From the NCBI RefSeq assembly GCF_042850945.1, contig NZ_AP031496.1, positions 1,364,001 to 1,428,000 of the forward strand: DNA of 64,000 nt. Reading direction: 5' to 3'. The stretch comes from Halioxenophilus aromaticivorans. GTDB taxonomy: Bacteria; Pseudomonadota; Gammaproteobacteria; Pseudomonadales; Cellvibrionaceae. The position numbers were made by a program, and so were the translations under genes. Shown here in pieces: positions 1 through 9,392 of this stretch; position 1 is the first letter of the stretch, and each line of letters starts with the position of its first letter. The notes beneath the pieces are model-generated. The model saw only the letters and a program-made list of their open reading frames with translations. It made no database searches and was not told the DNA's origin.

Positions 1-1182
1 GAAAGCCAATTAGTGTCCTTTGATAACGTTCGCTGTCAGTACTCTGCTGAGGCCATGTTTCATGGCAGCTTTTTGTTAATTCAACAAGGCCCTACCGGCA
101 GTATCTATATTCTCTTGGCCGATGCCGATGGTACTGGCCTGCCCGCCACCATGGCCTCTAACCCGCTGTTTTCTGTGTTTCGGGCCATGGCGCAAAAAGG
201 TCTGCCACCCGGCAGCATCGCCGCCGAACTGAACCGGGTATTACCCAGTAGCGTGCCGGACGGTATGCTGGTGGGGGCAGTGGTGGCGGAGCTTAACAAC
301 TCAGCTGATCAGCTTACGGTATGGTCTGGCGGTATGCCCGAAGGGGTTATCATTAATGCTGATGGCCAACTGCAGGCAGCCATCACCAGTGTGCATGCCC
401 CATTAGTGGCGAAAGAAGAATTTGATTTCTGCCAAGACGTGGACGTCTATTCCGTAGCTAAAGGTAATCGCTTTTTGTTGGTTACCAGTAGCTTGGAGCG
501 CTCAACTAATTACGATAAAGTCGTTTTTGGCCACAATCGATTTTTGCAGTTGTTCAACGGCAATCATAACGATTGTTTTGAAGCGCTACTCCAAAGCCAC
601 CAAGGTTTTACCGAAGGCGCGCCACAGTTGGCCGATATCGCGGTGGTGGAGGTGCTGTGCGATGCCGATGAAATGCCAGCACTCAAAACCCAGACAAAAT
701 CGACCCGTCCCATTCCTTGGCAACTCAACGTAGAGCTTACCACTGACGACTTGCGTTCGGTCAGCCCGGTGCCGCAGATTGCCAAGTTGTTATCTAACGC
801 CGTTGGTTTGGACGTGCACCAAGATTTTATCTCCACGATTTTATCCGAGCTTTACAATAATGCTCTAGAGCATGGTGTGCTTGGGTTGTCTTCTGAAATG
901 AAGCAATCTGAAGACGGGTTTTTAGAATACTATATGCAGCGCGAAAGCCGCTTGGCAGAATTAAATGAGGGCTGGGTAAACATTGCCATCAGCTTAGACC
1001 AGGGTAAAGTGGTGTTAAGTGTGCACGACAGTGGCCCCGGCTTCGATTACCACTCGCTCACCCAAGCCTCTGAAGAAAACGCCTTTGGCCGGGGCATGAG
1101 TATTATCAATTCTGTATGTGATAGTTACCACTATTCCCACGGCGGAGCCAAGGTAACCGTTCACTACTCGGTTTCTGAATAG
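1..1182 (+). CDS. SpoIIE-type PP2C phosphatase with C-terminal HATPase (anti-sigma kinase) domain, 5' end outside window
   Basis: The frame is open from the first base, so the N-terminus, probably a response-regulator receiver, lies outside the window; the GTG at 13 is unlikely to be the true start. The first ~220 residues seen resemble a SpoIIE/PP2C serine phosphatase (LLADADGTGLPATMAS, then VVEVLCD). The last ~130 residues form a GHKL ATPase of the RsbW type, with an N box (ELYNNALEHG), G1 box (DSGPGFD) and G2 box (GRGMSII). Such proteins usually control an anti-sigma-factor antagonist by opposing phosphatase and kinase activities, often downstream of two-component signalling. The partner gene is not in the window. 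Family call is firm; the pathway is inferred. Confidence 0.85.
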   Translation, partial: ESQLVSFDNVRCQYSAEAMFHGSFLLIQQGPTGSIYILLADADGTGLPATMASNPLFSVFRAMAQKGLPPGSIAAELNRVLPSSVPDGMLVGAVVAELNNSADQLTVWSGGMPEGVIINADGQLQAAITSVHAPLVAKEEFDFCQDVDVYSVAKGNRFLLVTSSLERSTNYDKVVFGHNRFLQLFNGNHNDCFEALLQSHQGFTEGAPQLADIAVVEVLCDADEMPALKTQTKSTRPIPWQLNVELTTDDLRSVSPVPQIAKLLSNAVGLDVHQDFISTILSELYNNALEHGVLGLSSEMKQSEDGFLEYYMQRESRLAELNEGWVNIAISLDQGKVVLSVHDSGPGFDYHSLTQASEENAFGRGMSIINSVCDSYHYSHGGAKVTVHYSVSE

Positions 1183-2075
1183 AAATTCAACACTAAAGTG
1201 GGGTTTCTTTAGTCTTCGTAAGTTAACGATATTAGTTGCAGTTTCACCCATCAGCCGTTTCACTGCTATTTCAGCCTACCTCACTGTGAAAAAACCTGAC
1301 CACTCGCGCGGCCTTTTAATCCACGCTTAGTCTACATTGAGGATTATGTGTATCGTGGTTTCTAGGTGCACCGGTTTCGATCTCACTTTTCTCTGTCGTT
1401 GCGTCAATGCAGTTGTTTGGTGCGTTTTGATTTTCTTTGTGTAATTCCTCGGGATTTGTCAGCGCCAAAATCGAACACTGTAAAAAGCATAGTGATCATT
1501 CCTGGTGCTGGCGACACTTTGCGACATCTTGTTTCGAATGAAAATTCACCCGATTAAAGAAATTTGGGTGTATAGACAACTTTGGAACAGTTTTTGTTAT
1601 CAGATTTGACAGTTTTTATTGCTTTCACTTGTTTGATTGTTCAAGCAGTGGGCAGCCAAAGAAACTTTGGTGTAGATAAAAGCAGATAGAAACAGACGTT
1701 GGATTTTGGACTTTGATAGCAAAAATGATGGGCCGCTGTATTTACCAATTGTGTTTACCAGGAATTGAGTTTTTGGCTCACCGTTGTGAGGGGCTCAATT
1801 CCAAAGCCTCCCGAAGCTGAGCCTCCTTTTTAAATGCATTGTTAAAACAAAGTGACCCTACACGTTTGCATGCCCCGGGTTTTGCCGCGTTAATTTCAAA
1901 CCAAAATCTTATTCTGGCGGCGTAGATTGCCAGAGACACAATAAGGATTGCCGCCAGGATGGCTAAAAAGCTACCGATGCAATTCGGTTTATGAGTTCAG
2001 AAAACCCTTGGGGTTTGTTTACTAAGTTTTCACATTTATATATTCACTTAAGGCGAGACGCTTTGGAGTTTTTCC
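1183..2075. other. Long non-coding leader region upstream of the TonB receptor
   Basis: These 893 bases have no convincing gene; a 63-codon frame at 1366-1557 lacks a ribosome-binding site and family features. The stretch is rich in inverted repeats. One is nested at 1761-1802; another pairs CTGGCGGC (1914-1921) with GCCGCCAG (1950-1957). The region probably holds the receptor promoter and a structured leader or control sites. I match it to no known riboswitch. Confidence 0.4.
1761..1802. repeat. Nested inverted repeat upstream of TonB receptor
   Basis: The outer arms GGAATTGAG (1761-1769) and CTCAATTCC (1794-1802) are perfect complements. Inside them CTCAC (1777-1781) and GTGAG (1786-1790) form a second perfect stem around a CGTT loop. 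There is no T-run after it, so an operator or leader structure is as likely as a terminator. Confidence 0.5.
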
Positions 2076-4649
2076 ATGACACAATTTAAGTCACACATAC
2101 TACCCATCACCATCGCGGCGGTATGCGCGCAGGGGTTTGCGGCTTCAACGGTATTTGCCCAGGATGCCGCCAACGCAGCACTGGAAGAGTTAGTGGTAAC
2201 CGGTAACCGGGCTAAACCGCGTACGGTTTCGGATTCGCCGGTTCCCATCGACGTATTTAATTCAGAGCAAATCAGCAGTGTGTCTTACACCGATACCAAC
2301 GACATTCTGCAAACCCTGGTGCCGTCTTACTCGGTAAGCCGTGTACCCATTGGTGATGGTGCTACCTTTATTCGCCCGGCCAGTTTGCGAGGTATGCCAA
2401 CCGATAAAACCTTGGTGTTGGTGAATGGTAAACGTCGTCACCGTGCGGCACTGGTAGAGATCGGTGGCTCCGGTACCCAGGGCCCAGACGTGGCAACCAT
2501 CCCTGGCTCCGCCTTGCAAACCGTTGAAGTTTTGCGTGATGGTGCAGCGGCATTGTATGGCTCCGATGCCATCGCTGGTGTAATCAACTTTATTTTAAAA
2601 GACAACTCCGAAGGTGGCTCACTGAGCGTAGACTACGGTGAGTATTTTGAGGGTGACGGAGAATCCGTAACCGTTACTGGTAATATTGGTTTACCCCTGG
2701 GTGAAAGTGGTTTCTTTAGTTTATCCGGTGAATATTCCAGTTCGGATTTTACCTCTCGTTCAGAGCAATACTGTGAATCCTGGTTCTGTGTAACTGATCA
2801 AAGTGCGGAGTATCAAGCCGCGGCGGCCAACGCGTCTTTGGAAAGCGACGTGGTTCAGCCTTGGGGTGCACCTAATAGCGAAGGCACACGTTTATTCTTT
2901 AACGCTGGCTTGCCGTTAACTGACACCGCCGAGCTGTACGCCTTCGGTAACTACTCCGAGAGCGAGGCCGATGGTGGTTTCTATTATCGTTACCCAGGTA
3001 ACGGCACCATTATGGATTTGCGTAACGAAGACGGTAGCATCTACTCGCCTTTGGAGAAATTCCCCGGCGGTTTTACCCCTCGCTTCTTTGGTGAGGTAAC
3101 CGACTACTCACTGGCCGGTGGTATTAAAGGTGAGTTCACTAGCGAGCTAAGCTACGACATCAGCGCTCGTTACGGCTACGATGAAATTTCCTACACCCTA
3201 AAAAATACCATTAATCCTTCACTGGGTGCCGCCAGCCCCACCTCGTTTAAACCGGGCGACCTAAGCAACGAAGAGATTCAACTGCAAGCGGATTTCGTTT
3301 ACCTGATCTCCGATACCATGGCCATGTCGTTTGGTGCCAGCTATATGGAAGAGTCCTACGATATTACCGGTGGTGAAGAGTCCTCCTACACTGCAGGCCC
3401 TTACGCTACGGAAGATCCCTATAATTTCTGTAACGACGACGGTACCCCAACCGCCGCGGGTATTGCGGTAAGCGCCAACGGCCTCAACTGTGCTGACCCT
3501 AGTGACCCTGTTTACCAAGTTGTTGGCGTAGGCTCCAACGGTTTCCCAGGTTATTCACCAGAGTACTCCGGTACCTACGAGCGTGACTCTTTTGCGCTGT
3601 ACGTTGATTTAGAAAAAGACGTCACCGATTCGCTGTTAGTGAAAGGTGCATTACGTTACGAAGACTACTCGGATTTCGATTCGGAGCTGGTTGGCCAGGT
3701 AGCCATGCAATATGACGTAACCGATACCTTTGGTATTCGCGGTTCTGTGGGCACCGGCTTCCGTGCACCTACCCCAGGCCAGCAAGGTACCACCAACGTA
3801 TCTACCCGCCTGCCTGACGGCCAGCCGGTTGCCACCGGTCTCTTCCCAGCCAGCGGTGCGGTGGCGCAAGCCCTGGGTGCCAGCGATTTGGAGCCAGAAA
3901 CGTCCACCAACTTTACCTTTGGTATGACCGGTGAAACTGGCCCGGTAAGTTGGACTCTAGACTTCTACCGTATTGAAGTACAAGATCGTACCTACGCGAT
4001 TTCTACTTTGGATGTGGGTACCGACCCTACAGATGCAGATGCCTTTGCAAACTTCCAAGCCTTGGAAGCCGCCGGGGTACAGGGTGCTAACACCATCGGT
4101 GGTGTGTTCTACTTTACCAATGCCTTTGACACCGTCACCAACGGTATCGACTTCGTTGCCACCATGCCATTGGAGTGGGATAACGGCGGTTTAACCGATC
4201 TAAGCCTATCGGTTAACTACAACCAATCTGAGTTCGATTCCGACCCAAGCGAATTCCTCAATATCGAAGATACCTACGATTTCGAAAATATGATTCCTGA
4301 GTGGCGCGGTGTGCTATCGGCTCGTCACACCATGGAGGCGTTCTCGTTCTTAGTGCGTGCTAATGTATACGGCAGCTACACCAACTCCAACAACAATGGC
4401 CCAGACGACGCCGACGGTAATGCAACGTTAACCTACCAAGAGTTCGACCCCATCGTGCAGTTTGACTTGGAAGGCTCTTACCAATTTAACGACAACCTCA
4501 GCCTAACTGTGGGTGGCCGTAACATCTTTGATGAGTACCCAGAAGAAGATGAAATTGGTGATTACTGTTGTGGTGCCAAATACCCCACCGACACCATCGT
4601 ATCTTGGCAGGGCGGTTACTACTTTGCTCGCCTAAACTACGACTTTTAA
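2076..4649 (+). CDS. TonB-dependent outer-membrane receptor
   Basis: This 857-residue protein takes up an unknown ligand across the outer membrane using TonB-ExbBD energy. It has a signal peptide ending near VFA-QD (about residue 28), a TonB box (LEELVVTGNR), a plug domain with RGMPTDKTLVLVNGKRRHR and LRDGAAALYGSDAIAGVINF, and a long beta-barrel ending in ARLNYDF with the terminal Phe typical of barrel assembly. Cysteines occur in extracellular-loop-like stretches (YCESWFC, DYCCG). A GGAG at 2064-2067 supports the ATG. The gene stands alone between a long leader and two terminators, so context does not show the substrate. The plug motifs resemble Cellvibrio/Xanthomonas-type receptors; no ligand is claimed. 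Confidence 0.93.
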   Translation: MTQFKSHILPITIAAVCAQGFAASTVFAQDAANAALEELVVTGNRAKPRTVSDSPVPIDVFNSEQISSVSYTDTNDILQTLVPSYSVSRVPIGDGATFIRPASLRGMPTDKTLVLVNGKRRHRAALVEIGGSGTQGPDVATIPGSALQTVEVLRDGAAALYGSDAIAGVINFILKDNSEGGSLSVDYGEYFEGDGESVTVTGNIGLPLGESGFFSLSGEYSSSDFTSRSEQYCESWFCVTDQSAEYQAAAANASLESDVVQPWGAPNSEGTRLFFNAGLPLTDTAELYAFGNYSESEADGGFYYRYPGNGTIMDLRNEDGSIYSPLEKFPGGFTPRFFGEVTDYSLAGGIKGEFTSELSYDISARYGYDEISYTLKNTINPSLGAASPTSFKPGDLSNEEIQLQADFVYLISDTMAMSFGASYMEESYDITGGEESSYTAGPYATEDPYNFCNDDGTPTAAGIAVSANGLNCADPSDPVYQVVGVGSNGFPGYSPEYSGTYERDSFALYVDLEKDVTDSLLVKGALRYEDYSDFDSELVGQVAMQYDVTDTFGIRGSVGTGFRAPTPGQQGTTNVSTRLPDGQPVATGLFPASGAVAQALGASDLEPETSTNFTFGMTGETGPVSWTLDFYRIEVQDRTYAISTLDVGTDPTDADAFANFQALEAAGVQGANTIGGVFYFTNAFDTVTNGIDFVATMPLEWDNGGLTDLSLSVNYNQSEFDSDPSEFLNIEDTYDFENMIPEWRGVLSARHTMEAFSFLVRANVYGSYTNSNNNGPDDADGNATLTYQEFDPIVQFDLEGSYQFNDNLSLTVGGRNIFDEYPEEDEIGDYCCGAKYPTDTIVSWQGGYYFARLNYDF

Positions 4650-4659
4650 TTGAGTTTAT

Positions 4660-4683
4660 GACCTGAAACGCCGGTTTCAGGTC
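4660..4683 (+). terminator. Perfect hairpin after TonB receptor
   Basis: Ten-base arms GACCTGAAAC and GTTTCAGGTC pair perfectly around a GCCG loop 10 bases after the stop codon. There is only a weak T tract, so it may act as an mRNA 3'-end stabiliser as well as a terminator. Confidence 0.6.
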
Positions 4684-4770
4684 TTCAACCAATAAAGAAG
4701 TAATTAGCGTTTAGTAACAACAGGGCCTAGGGATGGGCCCGTGCAAAAATTGACTTCGTTTTTTGACATG

Positions 4771-4796
4771 AGGCAGCCCAGGGCTGTCTTTTTTTT
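4771..4796 (+). terminator. Rho-independent terminator
   Basis: GGCAGCCC pairs with GGGCTGTC (one G-T wobble) and is followed at once by eight T residues. It closes transcription from the receptor side before the RND operon. The rest of 4684-5089 shows no gene and should hold the efflux operon promoter. Confidence 0.8.
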
Positions 4797-5089
4797 AGTG
4801 GGGCAGTTTTTAACGAGGCTGTTTTAGAGTAGGTGTGGTTTCAGTTCAACCGAGCAAGACAAGCTCTATCAGTAAAACTGATTTATAGCATCAAAAGTTT
4901 CGAATACAGGCATAGGGCGGGGATGCGTCCCGGTTGCAGGTTCGTTCTACCAACGATTTACGGGTTGTGCCTGGGCACTGTGTTACATAAATACTGCGTA
5001 GCGCCGTATAATGCCCAAACCCAAACACTCAATAAAAAGCGCTGCCATGTTGGTTAGGAAAGTAACAAAAGTCAGCGCCGGAAGACCTC

Positions 5090-6193
5090 ATGAATATCAA
5101 AACGCCCGCCTGGCGAACTCTCGCGCTAACGTCTCTCGTTTCCTGTTTGTTGCTCGGCTGTGAGCAAGATGCAACAACCGAAAGTGTCGCTAAAAAACCA
5201 CGGCCAGCGCCGGTAGTAGAAACCGCCACTGTTGAAGAACGTTTTGTGGTGGATGAAATTGACGCGATTGGCACACTGCAAGCCAACGAATCGGTGGTGA
5301 TCAGCGCGGCAGTTACCGAGCCCGTGGCCAGTGTTAATTTTGTTGATGGCCAACAGGTTAAAAAAGGTGATGTCCTAGTCACCCTAACCAGCGATGAGCA
5401 GGCCGCAGAGCTGGCAGAATCCGAGGCCAATTTGGCCGATGCCAAGCGCCAATTGAAGCGCATTAAAAGCATCGGTAAAAATCTGGCATCCAAGTCGGAT
5501 ATCGACGCCGCCCAGGCCAAGGTCGATGCAACCAAAGGCCAGCTAAGCGCCATTAAGGCTCGCCTGGCCGACCGCCTAGTCACCGCGCCCTTTGATGGCG
5601 TACTGGGCTTTCGCCAAGTCAGTGTGGGCGCTTTGGTGACGCCGGGAACGGAAATTACCACCTTGGATGACATCAGTATCGTTAAGCTGGATTTTACCGT
5701 GCCCGAAGTCTTTTTAGGCAAGGTGCATACGCAAAGCTTGGTGTCTGGTACCAGCCCGGCCTGGGCCGGCCAAATCTTTGAGGGCAGGGTGGCCTCCATT
5801 GACAGCCGAGTAGACCCCAGCACCCGCGCCATTCAAGTGCGGGCCGAAATCGCCAATGCAGATCACAAACTGTTACCGGGTATGCTAATCAATGTCACCT
5901 TGTTCAGTGATCAGTACCCGGCCTTGGTGGTGGCCGAGAGCGCCGTCATTCAATCCGGCTCGCGGGCCAGCCTGTATGTGGTAAAAGACGATAACAGTGT
6001 CGAACTGCGCAACGTCACCATTGCCAAGCGCATGCCGGGCCAAGTGGTGCTGTCAGAGGGTGTTGAGCGTGGCGATACCATCGTTGTGGATGGCACGCTC
6101 AATCTTAGCCCCGGTATGAAGGTACGCGTGCTGGGTGAAGAGCAGAGCAGTCTCGCCCGCGAATCCGACAGCTCCAATATACATTCTTCCTGA
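5090..6193 (+). CDS. RND efflux periplasmic adaptor (membrane fusion) lipoprotein
   Basis: This 367-residue adaptor links an inner-membrane RND pump to an outer-membrane channel. The N-terminus is a lipoprotein signal with lipobox LLGC (Cys24). It is followed by a biotinyl-lipoyl half (VASVNFVDGQQVKKGDVLVTL), a short alpha-hairpin coiled coil (residues ~100-160, LAESEANLADAKRQLKRIK), the second lipoyl half (APFDGVLGFRQVSVGALVTPG) and beta-barrel/membrane-proximal domains. The pump gene starts 7 bases after its stop, so the two form an operon. No outer-membrane factor or regulator gene adjoins, so the trimeric channel must be encoded elsewhere. Substrate unknown. Confidence 0.92.
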   Translation: MNIKTPAWRTLALTSLVSCLLLGCEQDATTESVAKKPRPAPVVETATVEERFVVDEIDAIGTLQANESVVISAAVTEPVASVNFVDGQQVKKGDVLVTLTSDEQAAELAESEANLADAKRQLKRIKSIGKNLASKSDIDAAQAKVDATKGQLSAIKARLADRLVTAPFDGVLGFRQVSVGALVTPGTEITTLDDISIVKLDFTVPEVFLGKVHTQSLVSGTSPAWAGQIFEGRVASIDSRVDPSTRAIQVRAEIANADHKLLPGMLINVTLFSDQYPALVVAESAVIQSGSRASLYVVKDDNSVELRNVTIAKRMPGQVVLSEGVERGDTIVVDGTLNLSPGMKVRVLGEEQSSLARESDSSNIHSS

Positions 6194-6200
6194 GGCCCGT

Positions 6201-9200
6201 ATGGTACTTTCTGACGTTTGCATTAAGCGCCCCGTATTTGCCTCGGTGATCGCGCTGCTCATTGCCGTGTTTGGGCTATTTGCCTATTCCCAGTTATCCA
6301 CCCGCGAATACCCTGACATCGCTCCGGCGGAGGTTTCGGTAACCACGGAATACCCCGGTGCCGCGGCGGATATTGTGGAAAACCGAATCACCCAGGTATT
6401 GGAGAGCGAGCTGTCCGGTATTGAAGGCATCAAAGTAATGCGCTCGCGCAGTATTGATGGCCGCTCCAACATTAATTTGGAATTCGACCTAAGCCGAGAT
6501 ATCGACCAAGCCGCCAACGATGTGCGTGATTACGTCTCGCGCGTGCGCCGCCGTTTGCCGGAGGAAGCCGAAGACCCGCAAATTAATAAAGCCGATAGCG
6601 ATGGCCGGCCTATTATCTTTATCAGTTTGATGTCTGATACCTGGAACATGATGGAGTTATCAGACTACGCCGAGCGCTACGTCAAAGACCGATTTAGCGT
6701 TATTCCCGGGGTGTCCTCGGTGAACATTTTCGGCGGTGGCAATCCCTCCATGCGCATTTGGATTGATAAGCACAAGTTGATTGCCCGCAACCTAACGGTG
6801 TTGGATGTCGTCAACGCCTTGCAGCGAGAAAACATCGAATTGCCCGCAGGCAGAATTGACTCTGTGACACGGGAGTTTCCGGTGCGCATTGCGCGCAATT
6901 ATCAAACCGAACAGGATTTTCGTAACCTAGTGGTGGCCACCGGCGGTGACGGGCACTTGGTGCGCCTCAGCGAGGTGGCCGATGTACGGCTAGACCGGGA
7001 AAATATGCGCCGGGTGTTCCGCGTTAACGGCCAGGACAGCATGGCCATCGGTATTTTAAAGCAATCCACCGCCAACACGGTGGAGGTGTTGGACGGCATC
7101 CACAAAGAGATGCAAAGCATCGCCCAAAGCTTGCCGCCGGGCGTAGACATTAAAGCCTCGGGGGATGCCTCGGAATTTATTCGCGCCGCCATCAGCAACG
7201 TTTACAGCACCATTTTGGCCACCATTGCTTTAGTGGCTTTTGTGCTCTGGTTATTTTTAGGCAACTGGCGAGCGTTGCTCATTCCCGTGGTGTGTATTCC
7301 TCTGTCCCTGGCCGGGTCCTTCGTTGCCCTGTGGATGTTTGGGTATTCCATTAATCTCATTACCCTGCTGGCCATGGTGCTGTCCATTGGTATGGTGGTG
7401 GATGACGCCATTGTAGTGTTAGAAAATATTCACCGGCGGGTGGAAGATGGCGAACCGCCCTTACTGGCCGCCTATTATGGCGCGCGCCAAGTGGGGTTTG
7501 CGGTAATAGCCACCACCTTGGTGTTGATCGCCGTGTTTGTACCCATCGGTTTTTTACAGGATAACACCGGCCAAATTTTCTCTGAGTTAGCCGTGGCCAT
7601 TGGCTCCGCCGTTATTTTTTCTACGCTGTTGGCCCTCACCATGGTGCCCATGATGTGCAGCAAACTGTTGCACAAAGGCGACAGCAACAATTGGGTTGTG
7701 CGCACGGTTGAGCGCGGCATGGCCGGTATGAGCCGGCAGTACGAGCGCAGTTTACGCAGCTCGCTTAAATTTAAAATGCTGCCGCTGTTGCTGGCCGTCA
7801 GTGCTCTCGTAAGTGCCTATTATCTCTACGCAAACTTGCAGCAAGAATACGCCCCCTCGGAAGACCAGGGCACCTTATTTGCGATTATTAAAGCCGAAGA
7901 GGGCACCAACACCCGCAAAATGAGCCAAATCATCGATGACTTGTACGAGCCCATCGTTAACAAAGTTGAATCCGGTGATATTACCCGGGCGCTGTTTGTG
8001 TCGCCATTTTTTGGTTCGCTAAACCCGAATACCTCCTTTGCACGGTTGAGCTTTATTAATTGGGACGAGCGCGATTACAGCGTGTTTGATGCGCAACAAG
8101 AAATTGCCGGCGCTTGGTCTGGCATACCGGGGATTCGCCCCATGGTGTTTGTGCCCAACGGCTTAAGCCGGGGTGGCGGTAGCTCGCCGGTGGAGTTTGT
8201 GATTCAAGGCGATACCTATGAGAATCTTACTCAATGGCGCGACCTTGTGATGGCAAAAGCGCGTGACAGCGGCTTATTTACCACTATTAATTCAGACCTC
8301 AACGAAACCCAGCAGCAGATACACGTCAGTGTAGATAAAAACCGGGCGGCGGCGTTGGGTGTTTCTGTGGCCGATATTGGCCAAACCTTGCAGGCCATGA
8401 TGGCCGAGCAAGAAATCTCGCAATACGTTTTCGACGGTCTGGAATACCCGGTCATTATGGCGGTGCAGGACAACCAGCGTGATACCAGTGAAGATATCAC
8501 CAATACCTACGTGCGCTCTAACACCACCGGTGATTTAATTTCGTTAGCCAACTTGGTTTATCTCGAAAACCGTGCCGATATTCCCTCCTTAGAACGTTAC
8601 AACCGCCTACGGGCAGTGACCATTAGCGCGGGCTTAGCACCCGGCGTGAGCTTGGATCAGGGCCTTAGCTTTTTAGAGCAAGTGGTGATTGACGAGCTGC
8701 CGCACCAGGCCAAGGTGGATTACAAGGGCGAATCACTGGAATTTAAGGAAGCCTCCGGCGGCACCCTGTTTATTTTTGGTTTCGCCCTGCTGATTTTATT
8801 TTTGGTGATGGCTGCGCAATTTGAAAGTTTCGTGCACCCCACGGTGATTATGTTCACCGTGCCTCTGGCCATAGCCGGTGGCTTGTTTGGCCTGTGGGTA
8901 ACCCAATCCAGTTTTAATATCTTTAGCCAGGTGGGCTTTTTGATGTTGATAGGTATTGCCACTAAAAATGGCATTTTGCTGGTTGAGTTTATTAACCAAA
9001 TGCGAGATGAGGGCAAAGCTTTTGGTGAGGCCATTATCACTGCCTGCCAAATGCGTTTGCGCCCAGTGTTAATGACCACTGTCTCCACCGTGGTTGGAGC
9101 CATACCACTGATCATGGCCGCCGGCCCGGGTGAGGCCAGCCGTAACGTGCTGGGTGTGGTGGTGTTGTTTGGTGTGGCCATTGCCGCGTTGTTGACTTTG

Positions 9201-9314
9201 TACGTGGTGCCCGGTTTTTACCAGTTGCTGGCCCGTCGCACGCAATCGCCGGAGGCTGTGGCCAAGGAGCTTGCACAATTGCAAACTAACCACGCGGTTG
9301 CCAAAGAGATATAG
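6201..9314 (+). CDS. RND (HAE-1 type) efflux pump permease
   Basis: This is a proton-driven multidrug-type pump of the inner membrane, 1037 residues, the usual AcrB length. The start chosen is ATG 6201 (MVLSDVCIKRPVFASV), just past the adaptor stop and with GAGG at 6192-6195; an upstream in-frame start would overlap the adaptor. TM1 (VFASVIALLIAVFGLFAYS) is followed by the porter domain. TM4 carries the proton-relay acidic pair D401-D402 (MVVDDAIVVLENIHR). The second half repeats the fold, with FGFALLILFLVMAAQFESF and IGIATKNGILLVEFINQ. The Phe/Gln-rich pocket and substrate range cannot be judged from sequence alone. Confidence 0.95.
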   Translation: MVLSDVCIKRPVFASVIALLIAVFGLFAYSQLSTREYPDIAPAEVSVTTEYPGAAADIVENRITQVLESELSGIEGIKVMRSRSIDGRSNINLEFDLSRDIDQAANDVRDYVSRVRRRLPEEAEDPQINKADSDGRPIIFISLMSDTWNMMELSDYAERYVKDRFSVIPGVSSVNIFGGGNPSMRIWIDKHKLIARNLTVLDVVNALQRENIELPAGRIDSVTREFPVRIARNYQTEQDFRNLVVATGGDGHLVRLSEVADVRLDRENMRRVFRVNGQDSMAIGILKQSTANTVEVLDGIHKEMQSIAQSLPPGVDIKASGDASEFIRAAISNVYSTILATIALVAFVLWLFLGNWRALLIPVVCIPLSLAGSFVALWMFGYSINLITLLAMVLSIGMVVDDAIVVLENIHRRVEDGEPPLLAAYYGARQVGFAVIATTLVLIAVFVPIGFLQDNTGQIFSELAVAIGSAVIFSTLLALTMVPMMCSKLLHKGDSNNWVVRTVERGMAGMSRQYERSLRSSLKFKMLPLLLAVSALVSAYYLYANLQQEYAPSEDQGTLFAIIKAEEGTNTRKMSQIIDDLYEPIVNKVESGDITRALFVSPFFGSLNPNTSFARLSFINWDERDYSVFDAQQEIAGAWSGIPGIRPMVFVPNGLSRGGGSSPVEFVIQGDTYENLTQWRDLVMAKARDSGLFTTINSDLNETQQQIHVSVDKNRAAALGVSVADIGQTLQAMMAEQEISQYVFDGLEYPVIMAVQDNQRDTSEDITNTYVRSNTTGDLISLANLVYLENRADIPSLERYNRLRAVTISAGLAPGVSLDQGLSFLEQVVIDELPHQAKVDYKGESLEFKEASGGTLFIFGFALLILFLVMAAQFESFVHPTVIMFTVPLAIAGGLFGLWVTQSSFNIFSQVGFLMLIGIATKNGILLVEFINQMRDEGKAFGEAIITACQMRLRPVLMTTVSTVVGAIPLIMAAGPGEASRNVLGVVVLFGVAIAALLTLYVVPGFYQLLARRTQSPEAVAKELAQLQTNHAVAKEI

Positions 9315-9392
9315 TGTCTCTGTGGAATGCAGAACACAGCTAAGCCAAAACTTGTTTAGCCTAAACTTACTAAACCCGTAAAGGATTGATGA

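Noticed and set aside
1366..1557. 63-codon open frame in the leader of the first TonB receptor
   Set aside because: It has no ribosome-binding site or family-like sequence and lies in a repeat-rich non-coding stretch.
2076..4649. Naming the ligand of the first TonB receptor (siderophore, cobalamin or sugar)
   Set aside because: Neither neighbours nor visible motifs identify a substrate.
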